A stretch of 64,000 nt of DNA from Sphingopyxis sp. RIFCSPHIGHO2_12_FULL_65_19 (GTDB taxonomy: Bacteria; Pseudomonadota; Alphaproteobacteria; Sphingomonadales; Sphingomonadaceae), in NCBI RefSeq assembly GCF_001830555.1, contig NZ_MIAM01000017.1, positions 31,868 through 95,867 on the forward strand, given 5' to 3'. The notes below the pieces were generated by a model. The model made no database searches. It was not told the origin of the DNA and worked only from the letters and a program-made list of their open reading frames with translations. Of the stretch, positions 57,270 through 64,000 are shown piece by piece. Every line of letters begins with the position of its first letter. Position 1 is the stretch's first letter. The position numbers were made by a program, and so were the translations under genes.

Positions 57270-58772
57270 ATGGAATCGGCCAGGATCTCGTCGCTCGGCC
57301 GCGACACGCGGGCGAGCCGCCTGATCATCATTCTCCTGACGATCGGATTTGCCGCGCTGCTCGCTGCGGCATCGACAGCATTTTATGTGCAACGCCAGAA
57401 TGAGGCCGACGCCCGCATGGTCGCGCATACGCTCGCGGTCGAAGCCAATCTCGGGGCCTTCGCAAGCGCGACCGAACGGATGGAGACGGCGCGCCGCGGG
57501 CTGATCCTGACGCAGAACCCGGCGTTCGCGACGATCATGGACGAAGCAGAGGGCCGGTCGCGCGCCCAGCTCGCATCGCTTGAGGCGCTGATCAGCGACA
57601 ATCCGAACCAGCGCGGCCGCGCCGCCAGGCTTCGCGCGCGTCTCGATGCCTATGGCCGCCATTACCGGGCGACGCTCGGCCTCCGCGGCGCAGACCGCGC
57701 GGCGCTGATCGCCGACTTCGCGAACGACAAGGGCGTGCTCGAGGTGCGTGCCGCGCGCGCGCTCGTTGAGACGATGCTCGAGGGCGAACTCGCCCTCCTC
57801 AAGGATCGCGAAGCGCGGCAGCGGCGCACGCAATCGCTGTTCACCCTGACGCTGATCGGCACCGGCATTCTTCTGCTGGTCGTCGCCGCCGCGACATTGC
57901 TCCTCGTCCGCAACAATCTCGTCGAACTCCGGTCTTCGCGGGCGGAACTGCGCCGCCTCAACGAAGGGCTCGAGGAGCTGGTCGATGCGCGGACGGGCGA
58001 GCTCAAGCGCGCCAACGCCGAGATCCAGCGCTTCGCCTATATCGTGTCGCACGATCTGCGCTCGCCGCTGGTCAATGTGATGGGCTTCACCGCCGAACTC
58101 GAAACCGCGCGCAAGGCGATCTCGGGCTATCTCGAGCAGGGGGACAGGCAGGGCTGGCAGGCGCCCGACGCCGCGACCCGGCTCGCGATCGAGGAAGATC
58201 TGCCGGAATCGATCGGCTTCATCCGTACGTCGACGCAGAAGATGGACCGGCTGATCAACGCGATCCTCAATCTCTCGCGCCAGGGTCGACGTACGCTCGC
58301 ACCCGAAACGCTTGCGCTCGGCGACGTCGTAGGCGCGATCGTCGGCAGCCTCCAGCACCGCATCGACGAGACCGGTACGACGGTCGAGGTGTCGGACCTG
58401 CCGTCCGTGATCAACGACCGGGTCGCGGTCGAGCAGATCCTCTCGAACCTCTTAGAGAATGCCCTCAAATATCTGCAGCCGGGGCGAGCCGGTATCATCC
58501 GGGTCGACGGCGGAACGGATCTCGGGCGCGCATGGGTCTCGGTCGCCGACAATGGTCGGGGCATCGAGCCGCGCGATCACGAACGCGTGTTCGACCTCTT
58601 CCGAAGGTCGGGCGTCCAGGACCAACAGGGGGAGGGGATCGGCCTTGCCCACGCCCGCGCGCTTGCCTATCGCCTCGGCGGTAATATCGAAATCCAGTCC
58701 GAACTCGGTGCGGGTTCCACCTTTCGGCTGATCCTGCCCCTCGTGTGGCAAAGCGGAGAAGAAGATGCCTGA
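57270..58772 (+). CDS. sensor histidine kinase with N-terminal CHASE3-like region
   Basis: FAYIVSHDLRSPLVNVMGF H-box; GIGLAHARALAYRLGG; two TM flanking sensory region. Confidence 0.93.
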   Translation: MESARISSLGRDTRASRLIIILLTIGFAALLAAASTAFYVQRQNEADARMVAHTLAVEANLGAFASATERMETARRGLILTQNPAFATIMDEAEGRSRAQLASLEALISDNPNQRGRAARLRARLDAYGRHYRATLGLRGADRAALIADFANDKGVLEVRAARALVETMLEGELALLKDREARQRRTQSLFTLTLIGTGILLLVVAAATLLLVRNNLVELRSSRAELRRLNEGLEELVDARTGELKRANAEIQRFAYIVSHDLRSPLVNVMGFTAELETARKAISGYLEQGDRQGWQAPDAATRLAIEEDLPESIGFIRTSTQKMDRLINAILNLSRQGRRTLAPETLALGDVVGAIVGSLQHRIDETGTTVEVSDLPSVINDRVAVEQILSNLLENALKYLQPGRAGIIRVDGGTDLGRAWVSVADNGRGIEPRDHERVFDLFRRSGVQDQQGEGIGLAHARALAYRLGGNIEIQSELGAGSTFRLILPLVWQSGEEDA

Positions 58773-59211
58773 CCAACTGCCCGTAAACATCGTGATGGTC
58801 GAGGACGATGAGGGGCATGCGCGCCTTATCGAGAAGAACATCCGGCGCGCCGGCATTTCCAACAAGATCCATCATTTTCTCGACGGCACCTCGGCTCTCG
58901 AGTTCCTGTACGATGCGGCGGAGGGCCCGGTGCGCAACGGGCCGGCGCTCGTGCTGCTCGACCTCAATCTGCCCGACATGAGCGGGACCGACATTCTCGC
59001 CAGGCTGAAGGCCGACAGCAGTCCGCTGCGCCGCACGCCCGTCGTCGTGCTCACGACCACCGACGACAAGATCGAGATCCAGCGCTGCTACGACCTCGGC
59101 TGCAACGTCTATATCACCAAGCCGGTGAACTATGAGAATTTCGCCGACGCCATTCGCCAGCTCGGTCTCTTCCTGTCGGTGATCCAGGTCCCCGATCCCG
59201 ACCCGGCTTGA
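58765..59211 (+). CDS. response regulator
   Basis: VEDDEGHARLIEKNIRRAGI, LVLLDLNLPDMSGTDILARLK, YITKPVNYENF. Confidence 0.93.
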   Translation: MPDQLPVNIVMVEDDEGHARLIEKNIRRAGISNKIHHFLDGTSALEFLYDAAEGPVRNGPALVLLDLNLPDMSGTDILARLKADSSPLRRTPVVVLTTTDDKIEIQRCYDLGCNVYITKPVNYENFADAIRQLGLFLSVIQVPDPDPA

Positions 59212-60281
59212 GACCCGCCCTGGCCCACATTCTCTATATCGATGACGACGACGGCATGCGGCGGCTTGCGTCGCGCGCGCTTGGCCGGAAAGGTTATGAA
59301 GTCAGCCTCGCGGCAAGCGGCGGCGAGGGCGTCGACATGGCGAAGGTCACTGCCTTCGATCTCGTTGCCGTCGATCACTATATGCCCGGGCAGGACGGGC
59401 TTGCCACGCTCGAGGCGCTTCGCGCCCTGCGCGACTGCCCGCCCGTCGTCTATGTGACGGGCTCCGAGGAGAGCCGCATCGCCGTGGCGGCGTTGAAGTC
59501 GGGTGCCGACGATTATGTGGTAAAGTCGGTCGGCGAGGATTTCTTCGATCTCTTGGCCTCGAGCTTCGAACAGGTGCTCGAGCGTGCCCAGCTTCGGCGC
59601 GCGCGCGCCGAGGTGGAGAGCGAGCTGCGCGCGACCAATGCGCGGCTGGAAGCGCTGCTCAAGGAAGTGAACCACCGCGTCGCGAACAATCTCCAGATGG
59701 TGATGTCTTTCGTCGCCCTCCAGTCGAAGACGATCGCCGATCCCGCCGCCCGCGAGGCGCTGCAGAAGACGCAGCAACGGATCGCGACGGTCGCGCAAGT
59801 CAACCGGCGCCTCTACACCACAGACGACGTCGAATATGTGGCGATGGACGACTATCTGGGCGGCCTTGCCGAGGATCTCTCGGCAACCTGGTCGACGGGG
59901 GTCGCCGCGCGGCGTGTCATCGCCGACGTCGAGCCCATGCGTGTGGCCACCGACAAGGCCGTTGCGCTCGGCATGATCGCCAACGAATGGGTGAGCAACG
60001 CGTGCAAATATGCCTATGGCGACAGCCATGATGGCGAGATTCGGATATCGCTTCGCCGGGCCGACGAGACATTGCTCGAACTCGCGGTTGTCGACGACGG
60101 GGCAGGGATGCCGTCCGACGGAACGGCGCGCGGCACGGGTCTCGGAACGCGCCTCATCGAAGCGTTGGCGCGGACCCACAAGGCGGCTGTCTCTTACGGC
60201 GCGGTCGATGCTTCGCGCGATATGCCGGGCACGAGCGCGCTCATCAGGATCCAGTTGCGACCGGGCGAGCTCAAAGCCTAG
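59208..60281 (+). CDS. hybrid REC - HWE/HisKA_2-type histidine kinase
   Basis: REC (ILYIDDDDGMRRLA, DLVAVDHYMPGQDGL) followed by EVNHRVANNLQMVMSFVALQSK and NEWVSNACKYAYG. Confidence 0.9.
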   Translation: MRPALAHILYIDDDDGMRRLASRALGRKGYEVSLAASGGEGVDMAKVTAFDLVAVDHYMPGQDGLATLEALRALRDCPPVVYVTGSEESRIAVAALKSGADDYVVKSVGEDFFDLLASSFEQVLERAQLRRARAEVESELRATNARLEALLKEVNHRVANNLQMVMSFVALQSKTIADPAAREALQKTQQRIATVAQVNRRLYTTDDVEYVAMDDYLGGLAEDLSATWSTGVAARRVIADVEPMRVATDKAVALGMIANEWVSNACKYAYGDSHDGEIRISLRRADETLLELAVVDDGAGMPSDGTARGTGLGTRLIEALARTHKAAVSYGAVDASRDMPGTSALIRIQLRPGELKA

Positions 60282-61273
60282 TTTGCGCCGCGCGGCTGCC
60301 GCGCGGGTTCGGCCGCCGCCGACGGGCGAGGCTGGACGAGCGCATCGGACTGCTTTTCGGGGCGGATGTAGATCGAGCTGATATCGCTCGACGCAGCCTT
60401 GAGCTCGGCCTCGATCGCCTCGATCAACGTCTCGGCCTCACCCATGGCGAGACGATCCTCGAAGTCGGCGCTTACCGCGACGAAGATCGAATTGGGTGCG
60501 GTGTGGATCGTGCGCACATGATTGACGGCGGTAATTTCGCGGCGCCGTTCGACGATGGTCCAGATACGCGCGATCAGTTCGGGGTCCGCAGCCTCGCCGA
60601 TCAACAGCTCCTTCGCTTCGCGGGCTAGAAGGATCGCGACCGCCGCTAGGATTGCGCCGATCGCCATCGAGGCGATGCCGTCGATCCGCGGATCCCCTGT
60701 CGCATGGCTCAGCCATATGCCGCCGGCGGCGATGGCGAGGCCGGCGAGCGCGGCGCTGTCTTCGAACAGGACGATGAAACCTGCGGGATCCTTCGACCGC
60801 CGCACCGCCGTCCACCAGCCGAGCCCGCGCCGCCCGGCGTTAAACTCGCGCACCGCGATCGTCCACGACGCACCCTCGAGCAGGAAGGCGATGGCGAGCA
60901 CCACATAGTTGATCGTCGGATCGCGAAGCGGCTCGGGATCCCGGTAGTGAACCCAGCCTTCGTAGATGGAAATGCCGGCTCCGACGGCAAAGATGAGGAT
61001 TGCGACGACGAACGCCCAGAAATAAAGTTCGCGGCCGTAGCCGAAGGGGTGACGATTGTCGGGCGGCCGCTTTGCCTTGGCCTGGCCGTAGAGGAGCAGC
61101 ATCTGATTGCCGCTGTCGACGAGCGAATGGACCCCTTCCGATAGCATCGACGAGGAACCACTGATCCCCGCGGCGACAAATTTGGCGACGGCGATGCCGA
61201 GATTGGCAAAGAGCGCACCGTAAAGCACGATGTTCGCCCTGATATGATGCGCCCTCGAGCGCGGCTTGCCCAT
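60278..61273 (-). CDS. cation diffusion facilitator family transporter
   Basis: SGSSSMLSEGVHSLVDSGNQMLLLYG, HPFGYGRELYFWAF, DPRIDGIASMAIG. Confidence 0.93.
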   Translation of the reverse strand: MGKPRSRAHHIRANIVLYGALFANLGIAVAKFVAAGISGSSSMLSEGVHSLVDSGNQMLLLYGQAKAKRPPDNRHPFGYGRELYFWAFVVAILIFAVGAGISIYEGWVHYRDPEPLRDPTINYVVLAIAFLLEGASWTIAVREFNAGRRGLGWWTAVRRSKDPAGFIVLFEDSAALAGLAIAAGGIWLSHATGDPRIDGIASMAIGAILAAVAILLAREAKELLIGEAADPELIARIWTIVERRREITAVNHVRTIHTAPNSIFVAVSADFEDRLAMGEAETLIEAIEAELKAASSDISSIYIRPEKQSDALVQPRPSAAAEPARQPRGAN

Positions 61274-61446
61274 ATCAGACTGGTCTATCACCGAGCTACC
61301 TTCGCCATCGCGGCCCAAGGGGCCGCGCAGGCTCTCGATATCGATAGACAGGGGATGGGACGCGTCATGGGTCAGCTACGCCCGGCGGGGCGGCACGTTC
61401 CCGAGACGCGTCGCTATGTCCCAAGCCGGGCGGCTCCGCCTGATTA

Positions 61447-62790
61447 TCATTTGCTGGCTGCAGCAGCGACCGGTGATCCCATCGCGAGCGCGCGAGGTCC
61501 GGTGACGCGCCACACCGTGTTCGAGAGATCGTCGGCGATCCAGAGCGCGCCGCGCGCCGGGTCCCAGGTGACGCCGACCGGGCGGCCGCGCGCTTTGCCG
61601 TCCTTGATGAAGCCGGTCACGAAATCCTTCGGCTTGCCGGCAGGACGTCCGTTGGCGAAGGGGATGAAGCTGACCTTGTAGCCCGCGAGAGTCTGGCGGT
61701 TCCAGCTGCCATGCTCTCCAACGAAGGCGCCCGTCTCATAGCCCGGGAGCCCGCCTTCGGTCGCAAAGCTCAGCCCGAGCGGCGCGACGTGCGAACCGAG
61801 CGCATAATCGGGAGTGACTGCGGTCCTGACGAGCTCGGGCTTTTGTGGATGAACGCGCGGGTCGGGATGGCGTCCCCAATAACTGTAGGGCCAGCCGTAG
61901 AAAGCGCCCTCGCGCACCGAGGTCAGATAATCGGGTACGAGCTCGGCGCCAAGCTCGTCGCGTTCGTTCACCACCGCCCAGAGGACGTTCGACGATGGCT
62001 CGAAGGCGAGGGCGGTCGGGTTGCGGATGCCCGTGACGAAGATGCGGCTCGCGCCGGTGGCGGCATCGATCTCCCAAATGACGGCGCTATCCTCCTCGAT
62101 GCTCATTCCCCGCTCGCCGATATTGCTGTTCGAGCCGATGCCGACATAAAGTTTCGACCCGTCCCCGCTCGCGGCGAGCGATTTCGTCCAGTGATGATTG
62201 ACCGCTGCCGGGAGCTTGGTCACTTCCTCGCCCTTGCCAGCGATGCGCGTTGCGCCCGGCGTGTAGGCGAAGCGCAGCAGCGCACCCTGGTTGGCGACAT
62301 AAAGGTCGTTCCCGACGAGCGCGAGGCCATAGGGCGCATCGAGATCCTCGATGAAGCTGGTACGAAGTTCGGGTTTGCCGTCGCCATTTGCGTCGCGCAG
62401 CAAGGTGATGCGGTCGCCGCCCTTCACCGAGGATTTTCCAAGGCTCTTGATATAGCCCGCGATCACATCCTTAGGGCGGAGCTTCGGCGCATGGCCGCCG
62501 GACCCTTCGGCGACGAGGATATCGCCATTTGGAAGCACGAGGATCTGTCGCGGAATCTTGAGGTCCGTCGCGACCGGCACGATCGTGAAACCGGCGGGAA
62601 CGGTCGGAAGCTCGCCGTTCCATCCTGCAGGCTTGGCGATCTTCATCGGTGGGACCAGCGTCTCGTCGATCCTCGGCAGGCTCGGGCTGGTGCCCGTCTG
62701 GTCGAGCTTTTCATCGCCTTTGCCGCAGCCGGCGAGCGCGGCCGCTAGCGCCGCCGCAGCGACGAGGCCAAGCGAGGTCTGGCGGTTCAT
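61447..62790 (-). CDS. sorbosone dehydrogenase-like (PQQ sugar dehydrogenase fold) lipoprotein
   Basis: ALAGCGK lipobox; IPRQILVLPNGDILVAEG, APYGLALVGNDLYVANQ, GIRNPTALAFEP, GFIKDGKARGRPVGVTWDP. Confidence 0.9.
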   Translation of the reverse strand: MNRQTSLGLVAAAALAAALAGCGKGDEKLDQTGTSPSLPRIDETLVPPMKIAKPAGWNGELPTVPAGFTIVPVATDLKIPRQILVLPNGDILVAEGSGGHAPKLRPKDVIAGYIKSLGKSSVKGGDRITLLRDANGDGKPELRTSFIEDLDAPYGLALVGNDLYVANQGALLRFAYTPGATRIAGKGEEVTKLPAAVNHHWTKSLAASGDGSKLYVGIGSNSNIGERGMSIEEDSAVIWEIDAATGASRIFVTGIRNPTALAFEPSSNVLWAVVNERDELGAELVPDYLTSVREGAFYGWPYSYWGRHPDPRVHPQKPELVRTAVTPDYALGSHVAPLGLSFATEGGLPGYETGAFVGEHGSWNRQTLAGYKVSFIPFANGRPAGKPKDFVTGFIKDGKARGRPVGVTWDPARGALWIADDLSNTVWRVTGPRALAMGSPVAAAASK

Positions 62791-63245
62791 GCGCGGGGCT
62801 CCTTCGCTGCGTGGAGAAGCCAGGCGGCGGCAATCGCTGCAAGTGTGGATAGGGCCGAGAGGGTCACGCCGGCCGTGCCGACCGAACTCCAGGCATCCTG
62901 GCTATGCTCGAAGGCGTTCACTAGGCCCGCGATCCACATAACGAGGATCAGGAGGAAATAGGCGAGGGCGGGGGTTCGCGTGGGCAGCTTCCGGCGGCGG
63001 AGGAGGGCTATGGCGGACCACAGGAGCACCGGAGCCCCGAATATCAGCCCGCCCGTGATCAACCAGGCCGAGAAATTGCTCCACTGCATCTCGGCGCTGT
63101 TGAGATAGGTGATGTCGGAAAGGAGCGCGCTGCTGAACAGGGCGACCGGAAAGGCGAGGAGGATGGCGTGCAGCGGATGCGGCGCGTGTCGGCGATAGGG
63201 CGGGTCGATGCGAGGCGATGGGGCCGTTGCCATATTGATCTCCAT
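62787..63245 (-). CDS. DUF2231-like membrane protein
   Basis: RHAPHPLHAILLAFPVALFSSALLSDITYL; overlaps the dehydrogenase start. Confidence 0.85.
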   Translation of the reverse strand: MEINMATAPSPRIDPPYRRHAPHPLHAILLAFPVALFSSALLSDITYLNSAEMQWSNFSAWLITGGLIFGAPVLLWSAIALLRRRKLPTRTPALAYFLLILVMWIAGLVNAFEHSQDAWSSVGTAGVTLSALSTLAAIAAAWLLHAAKEPRA

Positions 63246-63290
63246 GCAGGCCCCCGTCTGGATAATGCGCCGACCGCCCAATAGTTTCCC

Positions 63291-63316
63291 GGAACCCGCG
63301 CGCCGGGCGCGACGTT
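63291..63316 (+). promoter_or_regulatory. EcfG-type promoter-like site
   Basis: GGAAC-N17-CGTT; very close to ATG 63326. Confidence 0.5.
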
Positions 63317-63325
63317 GGCAATTGG

Positions 63326-64000
63326 ATGGATCCGTCCTCGATTCCCTATTGTGGTCCCGCGCCGATCCCGGCTGACTGGATGCTGCGCTGGAATCTCGAT
63401 CTCTGGCTGTTGGCGGCGCTGGGCGCCGCGGCGCTGATGGCGTGGCGATGGAAAGCGCGCGGTCCCTTCTGGGCCGGGTTCGCGCTGATCGTTCTGCTGT
63501 TCGTGTCGCCGCTATGCGCCCTGTCGTCGGCGCTCTTCTCGGTGCGCGTCGCGCACCATATCATCCTGACCGCGGTTGCGGCTCCGCTGTTTGCGCTCGG
63601 CCTGCCGCGGTTTCGGCCGCGCGGCGGTGCGCCGCTATGGGCGGCCGCGCACATTCTCGCATTCTGGATCTGGCACGCGCCGGCGCCCTATGCTCTCGCG
63701 CTGGCGAGTGACGGCGCCTTCTGGTTGATGCAGCTTTCGTTGCTCGCGACCGCGTTCGGCTTCTGGGCTTCGCTCCGCTCGTCGTCGCCGCCGCTCGCGA
63801 TCGGCCTGCTGCTTGCCATGATGGTGCAGATGGGGCTGCTCGGGGCGCTCATCACCTTCGCGGGCACGCCCCTCTATGCGCCCCATCTCGCGACGACGAT
63901 GGCCTGGGGGCTGGCGCCGCTCGAAGATCAGCAACTGGCGGGGCTCATCATGTGGGCTCCTGCCGCGGCTCTTTATCTCGGCGCGGCGCTCTGGACCGGC
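63326..64000 (+). CDS. CtaG/caa3-type cytochrome oxidase assembly-like membrane protein, truncated at window edge
   Basis: MDPSSIPYCGPAPIPADWMLRWNLDLWLLAALGAAAL...SPLCALSSALFSVRVAHHIILTAVAAPLFALGLP; open to end of window. Confidence 0.8.
   Translation, partial: MDPSSIPYCGPAPIPADWMLRWNLDLWLLAALGAAALMAWRWKARGPFWAGFALIVLLFVSPLCALSSALFSVRVAHHIILTAVAAPLFALGLPRFRPRGGAPLWAAAHILAFWIWHAPAPYALALASDGAFWLMQLSLLATAFGFWASLRSSSPPLAIGLLLAMMVQMGLLGALITFAGTPLYAPHLATTMAWGLAPLEDQQLAGLIMWAPAAALYLGAALWTG

Overview
GC-rich, densely coding chromosomal segment that looks alphaproteobacterial (sphingomonad-like, judged from protein character). About 70 protein-coding genes; no rRNA, tRNA, CRISPR array or transposase recognised. 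The theme is stress survival. Recognisable modules: Crp/Fnr regulator, PRC-barrel and SRPBCC proteins, alcohol dehydrogenase, DUF4142, NAD(P)H-hydrate dehydratase and MgtC; PAS-GAF-HWE histidine kinase with a divergent response regulator; a fused MNT-HEPN protein; a mercury-resistance operon (merR // merT-merP-merA plus a Cys-containing membrane protein); a LysR/SnoaL/SDR cassette bracketed by hairpin-forming direct repeats; a heat-shock cluster (groES-groEL, usg, hsp20, ydcH) sharing RpoH-like promoters; a bacterial NHEJ locus (ku, a predicted 2H-phosphoesterase-like protein, xth, and a ligD lacking the phosphoesterase domain); manA and manC; a run of small stress proteins with EcfG-like GGAAC-N16-CGTT promoters; a four-gene histidine kinase/response regulator group; CDF transporter, sorbosone dehydrogenase-like protein, DUF2231 and a truncated CtaG-like gene at the right edge. 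Best candidates for something undescribed: (1) the compact ligD-xth-2H operon next to ku, (2) a cluster of EcfG-type promoters including a recurrent GCAAC variant, (3) the repeat-bracketed LysR-SDR cassette, (4) the single-chain MNT-HEPN protein. All assignments are from reading sequence and recalled family signatures; no database search was run.
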